From: Nonomuraea muscovyensis
GTDB lineage: Bacteria > Actinomycetota > Actinomycetes > Streptosporangiales > Streptosporangiaceae
DNA length: 64,000 nt
Direction: 5' to 3'
Assembly: GCF_014207745.1 (NCBI RefSeq)
Contig: NZ_JACHJB010000004.1
Location: 62,001-126,000, forward strand
Under the pieces are notes generated by a model. That model was not told the origin of the DNA. It saw nothing but the letters and a program-made list of their open reading frames with translations, and searched no databases. A program made the translations under genes and the position numbers. Below are positions 26,108 through 34,165 of this stretch, in pieces; position 1 is the first letter of the stretch, and every line of letters begins with the position of its first letter.

Positions 26108-26359
26108 TCACCGCGTGCCGTCGCGGTGCAGATCGCGCGCTTGGTTCCAGAGGCGGCGACCGATACGGAGACGTAGGCCAGAGCCGTTGCAGCGAGGGCA
26201 GAAGCGCCAGCCTCGACCGATCAGATGGGCGACACGACCGGCGCCTCGGCACCGGCTGCACTCGCGGAATGGTCGGGTGCAGCACGCGCATGCGTAACTG
26301 AGTGCGATCAGGATGGGTAGGGCGATTGCTGCGGCGGCAGCAAGCATGTGTGGGGGCAT
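26108..26359 (-). CDS. small membrane-anchored zinc-ribbon protein
   Basis: The 83-residue protein starts at an ATG behind GAGGAGG. It has one N-terminal hydrophobic helix, then two Cys-x2-Cys-type pairs (Cys-Ser-Arg-Cys-Arg-Gly-Ala-Gly and Cys-Pro-Arg-Cys-Asn-Gly-Ser-Gly) like a DnaJ zinc-ribbon. The tail is basic. Similar short zinc proteins occur in actinomycete integrative elements beside the translocase gene; their role is unknown. Confidence 0.55.
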   Translation of the reverse strand: MPPHMLAAAAAIALPILIALSYACACCTRPFRECSRCRGAGRVAHLIGRGWRFCPRCNGSGLRLRIGRRLWNQARDLHRDGTR

Positions 26360-26501
26360 GAAACCACCTCCTCGGGTTGATTTCAGGTAGCTGGCCGATT
26401 GGGCTGCTACCTGCCACAAGGCTGGTCAGTGGGCATCTTCGGGTGCTAGCGGAGGTGCTTCCGGAAGCAGTCGGGACTGCTTCCGGAAGCACCCGTGAGC
26501 G

Positions 26502-28712
26502 CTAGTCGGTGGGCAGGTTTCGGTCACGTTCCGCGATGGCTTGGGCGAGGCTGGACCGGCGGATGCCACGGCGGGTGTACTTCTTGCCGTTGATGCGCCG
26601 GCCGATGTCGCCCACCTTGACCCCGTGGGGCTTCAAGGCGCTGGTGAGCTGCTCGGACTGCCAGCCGCCGTACACCTCAGGCCGAAGTTCGGCGAGTCTC
26701 GCGCACAGGGCTTCGTTCCACGCCTTGTCCTGCCCCGCCGGCCACACTCGCGCAAGGTCGGCGAGCAGGTCATAGGCTGGTGCGTCCGCTCGGGTCTGTT
26801 CATCTGGGGCGGGCATGGTGCCCGCCTTGACACGCAGTTCGATCGCTCGCGCGATCACGTGCTTGGCCTGGTCGGTATCGACCTCGAAGCCGCGCCGCGC
26901 ACCGGGCTTGCCCAAGCCGACCACGATGCCCCAACCTGCTTCGGCCACCGGCTCGAACACGGTCGCGCGGTAGCCCATGCGGTACATGGACGTGCCAAGG
27001 ATCATGTCGTTGGCAACCTGGTCGGCCACCGACATGCACATGCGGGTGTTGACGTTGCGCGTGATCCCGGTGGGCAGGCTGTCCTTGTCGGGGATCTGCG
27101 TGTCGATCAGCAGAATCACGCCCAACGCGCGACCTAGCTTGATCACCTTTTCGCAGATCTCCCCGGCTTCTTTGCCGTGCGTCTTGTCCTGGAACAGCTC
27201 TTGCGCCTCGCTCAGGAACACGACCAACGGATGCAGCCCTGATCCCTTGAGCGATGCCAACTCCGCCGTGACCTTGTTCTCCGGAGCCTTGCCCAGCTCG
27301 TGGTAGTGGCTGATGCGAGCGGCACGCCGCTCGCACTCGGCGTACAGCCACTTGACCAGAGCGGCGGCACGGCCGATGACCTGGTCACTGCTGCCGTTGC
27401 CGTACTCGCTACACACCGGCTCCACGATTTTGAAGTCGCCGACGCCCTTGAACTCATATCCCCGCAGCTCCACGCGAGGATCAAGGGATGCGGCGAGCAC
27501 CAGCAGGCGCATCAGGAACGTCTTGCCGCTGCCGGGCTGCCCGCCGATGAGCCAGTTGCGATACATCAACTCCGCGTTGATGAACTCCATGCGGGGCGTG
27601 GTGGCGAACAGGAAGGGCTGGAAGACGTCCACGCTTCCCGCCCGCAGCAGCGGCCACTCCGGTTGCTTCATCTTGCTGGCGGGCTCGTATCCGACCCACA
27701 GCGCCAAGCGTCCCGGATGGCCGCTGGCGGGCTCTGGCCAGACCTGATCCAGCGGGAGCCGCAACGCCGAAGCCAACCGGCCGCGCCGGGCCACGACATC
27801 GGCGGCTTCCACACCGAACGGCAGGTCAATGATGGCCAGATGTCCGGGGCCGTCGCGGTGGATGTCGCGGGGGAAGCTGATCGCGTGCTGATCCTTGGCT
27901 ACCGCCTGATTGATCGCTTGGATACCGATGCTGAGCAGGCCACGCCGTACCAGCTCAGCAGTGAGCTTGCGATAGCGCGGGCCCTGACTGACCCGATCGG
28001 TGATCGGCTTGTCCGCCGGACGCCCGGCACGCGCCAGCACGAGCAACAGCATCCCGAGGGCTGCCAGCCTCGCCCCATCGGGCACGCTGACGTCCATGGC
28101 GATCGCGACGGGCACCGTGGCGCCGATCACGATGGCGGCCATGATGAGCACCGACCAGCGCCACCGGGACTGGCGCTCGCGCTGCTTGTCCAGCTTGAGC
28201 CACGTCATCGGGTCGTTGCGGTCGGCGGCAGCCTGCCTCAGAGCCCAATTGCCCTCTTCGGCGCTGGCCCAGCGCAGCACACGCCCGATGCCGGCGAACA
28301 AGCCGACCGGCGCGTACAGCAGCGTCTTGGCCGCGTACTTGGGAAGCCGGACCACGTGGTAGCCGACCACGTAGCCGACGTCCTTGACCCACCAGGTGAC
28401 CATGGCGCGGATGCCCCGACCGGTGCGCGCCCACAGGGGAAGGATGGGGGCGCGCCCCTGACCGGTCCGCGACCGGTCAGGGGGTACGCCGTCGTCGGGC
28501 GGGTCCACAGCAGGACCGAGCACCGGGGCAGCCACCAGGACGGATTCCCGATCAAAGAACGGGTCGTCTTGGCTCTCGTGGTCGTCTCCCTCCCTCGTGT
28601 CCTGGCTGGCCTGGTCGGACTCGGAAGATTGGTCGGTCCAGGCGAAGGACGCCAGCGGGAACAAGCCGGGCCGGCGGGGAGAGTCGTCCTGGTTGGACGC
28701 AGACCCCGTCAT
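26502..28712 (-). CDS. FtsK/SpoIIIE-type TraB-like DNA translocase
   Basis: The 736-residue protein has an acidic disordered start, two membrane helices (about 187-207 and 215-229) and an FtsK-type ATPase core. Walker A is Gly-Gln-Pro-Gly-Ser-Gly-Lys-Thr (391-398), and a Walker-B-like Leu-Val-Val-Phe-Leu-Ser-Glu-Ala-Gln-Glu lies near 490. A C-terminal winged-helix-like segment, as in TraB, is plausible. In AICEs and Streptomyces plasmids one hexameric TraB moves double-stranded DNA between mycelia. It overlaps the upstream 118-residue gene by ATGA. This is the conjugation or mobilisation function of element B. Confidence 0.85.
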   Translation of the reverse strand: MTGSASNQDDSPRRPGLFPLASFAWTDQSSESDQASQDTREGDDHESQDDPFFDRESVLVAAPVLGPAVDPPDDGVPPDRSRTGQGRAPILPLWARTGRGIRAMVTWWVKDVGYVVGYHVVRLPKYAAKTLLYAPVGLFAGIGRVLRWASAEEGNWALRQAAADRNDPMTWLKLDKQRERQSRWRWSVLIMAAIVIGATVPVAIAMDVSVPDGARLAALGMLLLVLARAGRPADKPITDRVSQGPRYRKLTAELVRRGLLSIGIQAINQAVAKDQHAISFPRDIHRDGPGHLAIIDLPFGVEAADVVARRGRLASALRLPLDQVWPEPASGHPGRLALWVGYEPASKMKQPEWPLLRAGSVDVFQPFLFATTPRMEFINAELMYRNWLIGGQPGSGKTFLMRLLVLAASLDPRVELRGYEFKGVGDFKIVEPVCSEYGNGSSDQVIGRAAALVKWLYAECERRAARISHYHELGKAPENKVTAELASLKGSGLHPLVVFLSEAQELFQDKTHGKEAGEICEKVIKLGRALGVILLIDTQIPDKDSLPTGITRNVNTRMCMSVADQVANDMILGTSMYRMGYRATVFEPVAEAGWGIVVGLGKPGARRGFEVDTDQAKHVIARAIELRVKAGTMPAPDEQTRADAPAYDLLADLARVWPAGQDKAWNEALCARLAELRPEVYGGWQSEQLTSALKPHGVKVGDIGRRINGKKYTRRGIRRSSLAQAIAERDRNLPTD

Positions 28713-29065
28713 GAGCCGTCGCCCCTGACGGGATGACCATGCGTGGGCTGTTGTTCCTGCGCGGTCAGCTCGTCGCGGAGGTAGTACAGCGGGTCGGGCT
28801 CGCCGTCGCGGTGGGCGCTCAGAGTGGCGTGTGCGGCGGCCAAGAGGTTCGCTCGGCTGAGCCGGGTCCTGCGGATCTCGGCGCGAAGGCGGGTGATCTC
28901 GTTGACCAGGGCCGGACCGTCGTCCAGTGCGGCGGTGATGTGCCGCCACATGTCGTGCAGCGCCGATGCGGATCGGGCGAACGTGGTGAGGAGCTGTCGG
29001 GCGGTGCGGTTGCGGTTGTTGACCTCCTGAAGGTCAGGGTCGGCGTAGGGGTGGCGGTTGGGCAC
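28709..29065 (-). CDS. 118-residue hypothetical AICE protein
   Basis: The protein is soluble and largely helical, with a central Asn-Glu-Ile-Thr-Arg-Leu-Arg-Ala-Glu-Ile-Arg-Arg-Thr-Arg-Leu-Ser segment that could form a coiled coil. It overlaps the TraB-like gene by four bases, so the two are translationally coupled. I do not recognise a named family. Its position is typical of accessory transfer genes in actinomycete integrative elements. Confidence 0.6.
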   Translation of the reverse strand: MPNRHPYADPDLQEVNNRNRTARQLLTTFARSASALHDMWRHITAALDDGPALVNEITRLRAEIRRTRLSRANLLAAAHATLSAHRDGEPDPLYYLRDELTAQEQQPTHGHPVRGDGS

Positions 29066-29098
29066 TAGGGCATCACTTCCCTTCGGTCGGTGAGCAGG

Positions 29099-29290
29099 TC
29101 AGGAGCCGGTGAGCCAGGACAGGGCAGCCGCCAGCGCACGGCGGATGTCAGGGGCCAGGGCGGTTGCGGCCAGTAGGAAGCCGAACAGCACGCATACGAC
29201 GGCGTGCCAGACGCGCAACTTGAGGAACCGCATGGCCAGCACCACGAGCACGCCGGCTAGCACCACCAGCGGAAACGTGACCTTCATCAT
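29099..29290 (-). CDS. 63-residue two-helix membrane protein
   Basis: Residues 5-21 and about 30-46 form hydrophobic helices separated by Arg-Phe-Leu-Lys-Leu-Arg-Val-Trp-His. This small-protein type is common beside traB in actinomycete integrative elements, where such proteins may help plasmid spreading. Function here is inferred from position and shape. A GGGAGGTGA ribosome site precedes the start. Confidence 0.6.
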   Translation of the reverse strand: MMKVTFPLVVLAGVLVVLAMRFLKLRVWHAVVCVLFGFLLAATALAPDIRRALAAALSWLTGS

Positions 29291-29332
29291 CAGGGCGTCA
29301 CCTCCCTTCCACGTGTCGAGATTGGTGTGTGA

Positions 29333-29461
29333 CTAGATGCCGTCGTGGCGAGCCTTCCGGCGCTGCCAGCGGGCACGGGCGCGGCACTTGTGGCAGCGCT
29401 TGCTGCCGTGCTCCAGCAGGGCGCCGCACAGGCACCGACGGTTCAGAGGGAAGCTGCGCAA
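29333..29461 (-). CDS. 42-residue zinc-ribbon protein
   Basis: A TTG at 29461 follows GGAGGTGATCACC. The product is very basic, with Cys-Leu-Cys-Gly and Cys-His-Lys-Cys pairs that could bind one zinc, then an Arg-rich tail. It is too short for routine gene calling. Similar tiny Cys-pair proteins occur in AICE gene rows. Confidence 0.5.
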   Translation of the reverse strand: MRSFPLNRRCLCGALLEHGSKRCHKCRARARWQRRKARHDGI

Positions 29462-29468
29462 CAGGTGA

Positions 29469-29702
29469 TCACCTCCTGACCTTGTGCCGGTTCGGGGACT
29501 TCGAGGCGTCATCGGGCCGGCGGGCGTGCATACCGAGCACGCGACGAGTGACGCGTTCGCCCCATGTGTGTGGGTGGTCGGACAGGTTCATCCGGCGGTC
29601 GTCGGCGCGGACGCCGTAGACGAGAACCACGAACAGCAGCAGCACAGCGAGGGCTGCCAGAAGCATGAGGATGAAGACCAGCAGTGGGAGGTCCACCGTC
29701 AC
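29469..29702 (-). CDS. 77-residue single-helix membrane protein
   Basis: The N-terminal half is one long hydrophobic helix (about residues 4-30). A basic cytoplasmic half follows with Trp-Gly-Glu-Arg-Val-Thr-Arg-Arg. GTG 29702 overlaps the stop of the tiny upstream frame. It is part of the same minus-strand row of small membrane genes. Confidence 0.5.
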   Translation of the reverse strand: MTVDLPLLVFILMLLAALAVLLLFVVLVYGVRADDRRMNLSDHPHTWGERVTRRVLGMHARRPDDASKSPNRHKVRR

Positions 29703-29755
29703 GCTTCCCTACGGGCGTCGGCCTGGTGACCGTTGATGTGGATGTTGGGCATCAT
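29699..29755 (-). CDS. possible 18-residue leader peptide
   Basis: ATG-ATG at 29755/29752 follows a GGAAGGAAG site and gives a short hydrophilic peptide (Pro-Asn-Ile-His-Ile-Asn-Gly-His) whose stop overlaps the next GTG start. It could be a translated coupling leader. Evidence is only the ribosome site and the overlap. Confidence 0.3.
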   Translation of the reverse strand: MMPNIHINGHQADARREA

Positions 29756-29760
29756 TCGGA

Positions 29761-29976
29761 TCACTTCCTTCCGAGTCGCGTGCCGGAGAGCAGTGGAGCG
29801 CCCGGGGAGTTCTCCAGGAAATCGGCCACGACATGAAGCGCAATGATCAACAGAAGGAGCGCCGTTGCGCCCATCTGACCCGGAAAGAGCCCATCGGCGA
29901 AGTTGTCGAGGAACTCCGCGACGGTGCGGACGCCGGTGATCAAGCGCGGGTCGTGGTGTGCGGTGGAACTCAGCAT
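29761..29976 (-). CDS. 71-residue membrane protein
   Basis: ATG 29976 lies behind GGAGGTGATCAGG. A polar N-terminal half (Val-Arg-Thr-Val-Ala-Glu-Phe-Leu-Asp-Asn-Phe) is followed by one hydrophobic helix (about residues 36-54). It is the first gene of the minus-strand row and is divergent from the helix-turn-helix gene at 30147. Confidence 0.5.
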   Translation of the reverse strand: MLSSTAHHDPRLITGVRTVAEFLDNFADGLFPGQMGATALLLLIIALHVVADFLENSPGAPLLSGTRLGRK

Positions 29977-30035
29977 CCTGATCACCTCCATTCCGCATCC
30001 GGGCTGTAGCAGCCGTTTGTCCTGATCGAGCACCC

Positions 30036-30053
30036 GTGTAGGGGGTGCTACAC
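30036..30053. promoter_or_regulatory. inverted repeat in the divergent control region
   Basis: GTGTAG and CTACAC flank a six-base spacer, between the divergent transfer genes and regulator. It is a candidate operator. Confidence 0.4.
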
Positions 30054-30067
30054 GAAGGACCGTACAG

Positions 30068-30127
30068 GCCCCCCTGCACGACCGTCAAGGGCCCCCTGCA
30101 CGAGTCTGTCTAGCCCCCCCTTGACGA
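30068..30127. repeat. three direct copies of a G-C5-6-TGCACGA-like element
   Basis: GCCCCCCTGCACGA (30068), GCCCCCTGCACGA (30091) and GCCCCCCCTTGACGA (30113) are spaced about 22-23 bases apart just upstream of the regulator start. They lie on one helix face, two turns apart, as expected for repressor sites or replication/transfer iterons. Confidence 0.45.
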
Positions 30128-30146
30128 AGCGCGTACTCTGGCGTCC

Positions 30147-30470
30147 ATGACGAAGGAAGGCGTGAGCGAGGCGGTTGCCACCGCACTTGCAGACCTCGAA
30201 CACGCTTTTGATGCGGCAGTTACAGCGATAAATGCGGAATCTGACCACAACGTCGCCTATAGCGGGGCGACGGAATTGGTGGAAACGCTACGGCGACTGT
30301 TCGAGGCTTCGGCAGATCAGCGGGCACGGTCGGCGGCGCGAATTTTCGACCAAGAACGTATGTCGCTGGCGGGGCTGGCCGATCGAATCGGTGTATCCAA
30401 AGCCCGCGCGGCTCAACTCATAAAAACAGCGAAGGATGCCGATCAGCGTGTAGGCGAGGACGGAGGGTAA
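30147..30470 (+). CDS. helix-turn-helix regulator of element B
   Basis: The 107-residue protein ends in a clear helix-turn-helix (Met-Ser-Leu-Ala-Gly-Leu-Ala-Asp-Arg-Ile-Gly-Val-Ser-Lys-Ala-Arg-Ala-Ala-Gln-Leu), like sigma region 4. The N-terminal part is helical and acidic. It aligns over its last 55 residues with the protein at 31694-32020. It is the first gene of a plus-strand group with two unknown genes, and lies beside repeated elements it may bind. Confidence 0.65.
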   Translation: MTKEGVSEAVATALADLEHAFDAAVTAINAESDHNVAYSGATELVETLRRLFEASADQRARSAARIFDQERMSLAGLADRIGVSKARAAQLIKTAKDADQRVGEDGG

Positions 30471-30473
30471 TAG

Positions 30474-31025
30474 GTGAGCGATCCGACAGAAGTGATCGTG
30501 GAGGTCTGGCCAGTCTCGGCCGATGACGTTGGACTATGGCTTATCAGTGGTGCTGACGCCTGGCGCTCGGAGGCCATCCGCCAGGACAGCGATCCTCATT
30601 CGGCCGTCGAAGCTGTCCTGGAGAGGAACGGGGCACTAGAGGGTGTCAAGCTTCTGCATTCCACCTCATGGAGAGCGGATCAGACAGTCGTCATCCTCAC
30701 CTATGTGGCTGTAATCGGCTGCAAGGCATTCGTACGCGACCGATGGCAAGAAGCCGCGCCGATCAATCCAGCCCTTCCGGATGCCGTAGGCAAGCCGATC
30801 GAGGTAGACGCGGCAGAAGCACCCATTCCGCGCTACATCGACGTTCTCATGCACGGGTTGCGCCACTTGCAGTTCCTCCTGCAAACCGACTCATCGGCTC
30901 GCTCCGCACTCTGCGGGAAATGGCCCGAACATCTCGCAGTATTCCGGCCGGCACTCGCCGGGATGTACGACTTCGAGCGCGGGGAGGAACCAATCACCCT
31001 GCCCGAAGGACAAAGCGCCCGCTGA
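30474..31025 (+). CDS. 183-residue hypothetical protein
   Basis: A GTG start four bases after the regulator stop indicates co-transcription. The protein is soluble and mixed alpha/beta, with Val-Ile-Val-Glu-Val-Trp-Pro at the start and an internal Ile-Asp-Val-Leu-Met-His-Gly-Leu-Arg-His-Leu-Gln helix. No family or catalytic motif is recognised. It may form an operon with the next gene. Confidence 0.55.
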   Translation: MSDPTEVIVEVWPVSADDVGLWLISGADAWRSEAIRQDSDPHSAVEAVLERNGALEGVKLLHSTSWRADQTVVILTYVAVIGCKAFVRDRWQEAAPINPALPDAVGKPIEVDAAEAPIPRYIDVLMHGLRHLQFLLQTDSSARSALCGKWPEHLAVFRPALAGMYDFERGEEPITLPEGQSAR

Positions 31026-31049
31026 CCACACATCGGAACAGGAGATGAA

Positions 31050-31367
31050 GTGCCCGAAGAATCGCTAGACCGTCTGCACTCGCAGCAGCGAGCAGCCAAA
31101 GTTCTGGAGACGCTTCTAGCGCGCATCGCGAACGAAGGTCTTCCGATTATCACCTGGACTATCTCAAGCGATGCCTCTCAGGCCATCCTTACCGGAACCT
31201 GCGATGCGGAAAGCGCCGACCAAAGACGCAGCGATTTCGAGGCATGGCGCGAGGCACTGGCCGCTACGGAAGTATCCGATGTATCGGAGGGCGGAAGTAC
31301 ACGCTTGCGCGCATCCGTGACGGACGACTACGAGGACCTGATAATCGCGCTAATCGCGGAGGCTTGA
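31050..31367 (+). CDS. 105-residue hypothetical protein
   Basis: GTG 31050 follows AGGAGATGAA. The protein is acidic, with Leu-Pro-Ile-Ile-Thr-Trp-Thr-Ile-Ser and an acidic C terminus. It shows no known motif. It is the last gene of the group 30147-31367 and is followed at once by a strong terminator. Confidence 0.5.
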   Translation: MPEESLDRLHSQQRAAKVLETLLARIANEGLPIITWTISSDASQAILTGTCDAESADQRRSDFEAWREALAATEVSDVSEGGSTRLRASVTDDYEDLIIALIAEA

Positions 31368-31373
31368 GAACAT

Positions 31374-31411
31374 AAAGAGGGTGGGACGGCCGAAGCCGTC
31401 CCACCCTCTTT
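31374..31411. terminator. perfect 17-bp rho-independent terminator
   Basis: AAAGAGGGTGGGACGGC pairs perfectly with GCCGTCCCACCCTCTTT around a CGAA tetraloop, with A- and T-flanks. It can act in both directions and ends the 30147-31367 operon. The stretch 31412-31693 after it shows no convincing gene. Confidence 0.9.
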
Positions 31412-31693
31412 CTCTTTGCAGAGCTCCTAAGTGACTGCGCAGCTTGCACACACCACACAGGCTGCGGGGCTTGGCTTCCAGGCTAGAGGTAGCTTTGCGC
31501 GCCCTGCGGCGATTGCGACTATGAGCCCGCATAACGCTGTGCCGTTCCAGCAACCGAAAGTTGGCATAGCTCCTCTGGGGCAAGGTACAGCATGTTGGAT
31601 CACGCTGCTTCCCAGCGTCCCTACTGCAAAACGCGGACGCACTAACGCCTGCGTCAGTTCGTCGCAAAACAGGGGGATGGAGTTATGCATCGG

Positions 31694-32020
31694 TCATCCA
31701 TTCTGTGCGGCGTTGATCAGTTGAGCGGCACGCGCCTTAGAGATTCCAAGCGCCTGACCGAGGGCTTGCATGGAAAGCCCTTCGTCCTCACGGATTCGCG
31801 CCGCGAGCTTTGCGCGGGTGAGTGCCGCGTCATCGGCCATCTCGCGCAGAGCGTCAGCCAAGGTGGTTGCTCTAGCGAATGCCGATTTGGGATCTGATGC
31901 ATTCTGCAGCGCATTGCTGATCTGATCGTAGAGGATCCCGAGGATTTGAAGGGAATCGGTCGCGTCTACTTGCTCCTGTGCGTCGGATTTCCTGTGTGCA
32001 ATCATCTCGGCTACTGCCAT
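31694..32020 (-). CDS. helix-turn-helix protein paralogous to 30147-30470
   Basis: ATG 32020 follows GGTGGAGGA. The last 55 of 108 residues align without gaps to the 30147 product, with identical Ser-Lys-Ala-Arg-Ala-Ala-Gln-Leu-Ile in the recognition helix. The N-terminal thirds differ. Two regulators with near-identical recognition helices in one element suggest competition for the same sites. It ends a minus-strand row with the next two genes. Confidence 0.6.
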   Translation of the reverse strand: MAVAEMIAHRKSDAQEQVDATDSLQILGILYDQISNALQNASDPKSAFARATTLADALREMADDAALTRAKLAARIREDEGLSMQALGQALGISKARAAQLINAAQNG

Positions 32021-32057
32021 TCCTCCACCTCGTAGATTCCGTACCAGCGGGCACGCC

Positions 32058-32408
32058 TCAGATCTCCCATGGCGGCTTGGTGGTGGCGTAGTCCATCCAC
32101 AAAGGAGGACCATAGTTCTCTCGAATCAACAGGTCGTCGTTCTTATCGACGCCCACTATGAGGGTTGCTGCTCCGGCAGCATCGAACTTGCATGTGAACC
32201 AGACCTCTGCGCGGCGCATCGAGCAAGGACGCCAATCGAGGCCCTTCGCTACTACATGAGTGATCTGCCCCCATATCCGGTATGGCGTTTCTGAACTATT
32301 CGGATCGGCCGGAGCGATGGCGAATGGGTTGTCGTCGGTGGGATCGAATGCAAGGAAATCGCCGACGGTAAGAAGCTCCGCGCGTAAGACATGCTCGCTG
32401 GTAGTCAT
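32058..32408 (-). CDS. 116-residue hypothetical protein
   Basis: The soluble protein contains Thr-Val-Gly-Asp-Phe-Leu-Ala-Phe-Asp-Pro and a Val-Trp-Phe-Thr-Cys-Lys-Phe-Asp segment, with a beta-rich look. I do not recognise a family. It lies six bases after the upstream gene's stop, so the two are probably translated together. Confidence 0.5.
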   Translation of the reverse strand: MTTSEHVLRAELLTVGDFLAFDPTDDNPFAIAPADPNSSETPYRIWGQITHVVAKGLDWRPCSMRRAEVWFTCKFDAAGAATLIVGVDKNDDLLIRENYGPPLWMDYATTKPPWEI

Positions 32409-32414
32409 TCCCCT

Positions 32415-32729
32415 TCACCTGTCCCGCTCTTGGCGTTTGAGGTTTTCCAGCCGCATGGATACTCTGCGAGCCGCTGTCAACGGGTCGTCGGAAGGGCAGT
32501 ATGCGTAGACACGCCTTCTGGCAACCTTCGTCAGCCGCCCGCTCCACCAACTGAAATAGGTTCCATCGGTCCACACCACTAAGTTGGTGTAGACCGATAC
32601 GAGGGCGACATGCTCATTTCCGTTGACGTCTGCTTCCACGCCCATTTCTGAAAGCGCGTACGCGAGCCATGTCGCGGCTTGTTCGGCGGTCTTCGGCTTG
32701 GTGCCGGGGTTCATCGGAGGGAGCGTCAC
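32415..32729 (-). CDS. 104-residue hypothetical protein
   Basis: The protein starts near Met-Thr-Leu-Pro-Pro-Met. It has an Ala-Ala-Thr-Trp-Leu-Ala-Tyr-Ala-Leu helix, a strand Leu-Val-Val-Trp-Thr-Asp-Gly-Thr-Tyr-Phe-Ser-Trp-Trp-Ser, and a basic C-terminal helix. It is a compact alpha/beta protein of unknown family. First gene of the short minus-strand row. Confidence 0.5.
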   Translation of the reverse strand: MTLPPMNPGTKPKTAEQAATWLAYALSEMGVEADVNGNEHVALVSVYTNLVVWTDGTYFSWWSGRLTKVARRRVYAYCPSDDPLTAARRVSMRLENLKRQERDR

Positions 32730-32926
32730 GCCGACCGCCTACCTTCGCACCGTGGCCGCTCTGAGGGCTGATCAGGCATCAGGGTCATGCAGGGTCAATC
32801 TCCCGTCTTGCAGTCTGATGGAGTCCTGCGGTGAAAACCATCGGATAGCAGGGTTTCCCCAGGTTACGTCTAGGGGCTCATGGCCACAAGGCCCATGGCA
32901 ACATGGCCACATGACACTGATGTGCT

Positions 32927-33382
32927 GTGATCGACTACAGCTCCGGCGTGCCGCTGAATCGGCAGGTAGCCAACGCGATTCGGGCCGATATCACAGCCGG
33001 CCGCTACCGCCCCGGAGTTTGGTTGCCCTCGGAGACGCAGCTAGCTCAGATGTACGACGTGGGCAGGGACACCGTCCGGGATGCTCTGGCACTGCTGCGC
33101 GCGGAGGGGCGTATCACGACGGTCCGCAAGCGGGGCTCACTCGTGGTCGGTGAGCCGGATCGAGAGTCCTACCAGGTCCCTCCGGGGGCACGGGTGATAA
33201 CACGCATGCCTACGCCTGATGAACGCCGTGACCTGGCGACGTCTGAGGAGCTGAGAGAGTTCGGCGGCATCCCGGAGGGCGTGCCGGTCTTCGAGGTCAC
33301 GCCAGGCCCTCGCAAGCACAAAAGGGTTCTTCGCGGGGATCGCGTCGAACTGGCCTTCAAGGAGGCAGAGCCCGCCGACTGA
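32927..33382 (+). CDS. GntR-family regulator (KorSA-like position)
   Basis: The 151-residue protein has a GntR winged helix: Ile-Thr-Ala-Gly-Arg-Tyr-Arg-Pro-Gly, Leu-Pro-Ser-Glu-Thr-Gln-Leu-Ala, then Arg-Asp-Thr-Val-Arg-Asp-Ala-Leu. The C-terminal part is short, unlike the full UTRA effector domain of HutC proteins. AICEs such as pSAM2 encode a GntR repressor (KorSA) that keeps transfer off; this gene could play that part. Start GTG 32927. Confidence 0.78.
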   Translation: MIDYSSGVPLNRQVANAIRADITAGRYRPGVWLPSETQLAQMYDVGRDTVRDALALLRAEGRITTVRKRGSLVVGEPDRESYQVPPGARVITRMPTPDERRDLATSEELREFGGIPEGVPVFEVTPGPRKHKRVLRGDRVELAFKEAEPAD

Positions 33383-33552
33383 CGCAACGCCGCCCGGCGA
33401 CCAGATCCCGATCGCGTACTCGGGCCTGTGCAAGCAGCCGGTCAGGGACGTGGCGGCGTGGAGATGCTGGCCGACATATCAGAATGGGCACGGTTGGTGA
33501 CCCGCATGCGTGCCACAGAGATGACCCAAGGACAACTCAGGACGATTGCGTC

Positions 33553-33990
33553 ATGAGCATCCCCACCTGGCTCGAATACGCGAACGCCTTCGGCACCCTG
33601 GCCGCAGCAGGTTTCGCTGCTTGGACGATCAGGCAGTCCACCCAAAGTACGGACGAGAATCAGAGGGCCCTCGTTCGTGAGCGGCGGGTCGAGTTCGAGC
33701 TTGACGTGCTCGCCGATCTCGTAGAGCTGAACTCCCAATCATCCAGCGTCGTAACGCGTGATGAGCGCATGCGAGCACGGGCCGCAGTACTCGGCATCGA
33801 TGTAATCCCCTTCACCCGCGCTGCGCTCAGCCTCGAAAGCACGCCGGAGGCCATCGGACGTGTAGCCAAGCGCGATCCCGAACGTCGAGACAGCCGACAG
33901 AGCAGTATCGAGTTTTGGGGGCTGGACATCATGGAGGAGCTCTTGAGCGCGATCCATGCGCGACTGGAAGAGCGACCTTCAAGGCCCTGA
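33553..33990 (+). CDS. 145-residue protein with one membrane helix
   Basis: ATG 33553 gives a protein with an N-terminal helix (about residues 9-27: Ala-Phe-Gly-Thr-Leu-Ala-Ala-Ala-Gly-Phe-Ala-Ala-Trp-Thr) followed by a charged soluble domain of about 115 residues. This 'one helix plus soluble tail' form is common among unassigned actinobacterial proteins. A longer start at 33484 is less likely. Confidence 0.5.
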   Translation: MSIPTWLEYANAFGTLAAAGFAAWTIRQSTQSTDENQRALVRERRVEFELDVLADLVELNSQSSSVVTRDERMRARAAVLGIDVIPFTRAALSLESTPEAIGRVAKRDPERRDSRQSSIEFWGLDIMEELLSAIHARLEERPSRP

Positions 33991-34084
33991 GCTGCACCTA
34001 AACGGCACTATCGCTTGCGAGGCAAGAGGCATTCGCCATCCGGCGCCCTATGGTGCTTGTACCACCCCTACACAAGGAGGATGG

Positions 34085-34165
34085 ATGCTCCCTGGATGCG
34101 GCAACTGTGACTGCTTCATGGTCGAAGTGGGATCCATGGTGGTCGGGCACGGAGACAACTACTAG
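34085..34165 (+). CDS. possible 26-residue Cys-rich peptide
   Basis: AAGGAGG at 34074-34080 is followed four bases later by ATG 34085. The peptide is Met-Leu-Pro-Gly-Cys-Gly-Asn-Cys-Asp-Cys-Phe and ends Gly-Asp-Asn-Tyr. A second ATG at 34081 in another frame gives only nine residues. The strong ribosome site and three cysteines are the only evidence. No modifying enzyme lies nearby. Confidence 0.3.
   Translation: MLPGCGNCDCFMVEVGSMVVGHGDNY

Noticed and set aside
31431..31724. 97-residue plus-strand frame after the strong terminator
   Set aside because: No ribosome site, random-looking composition, and it runs over the end of the convergent HTH gene.
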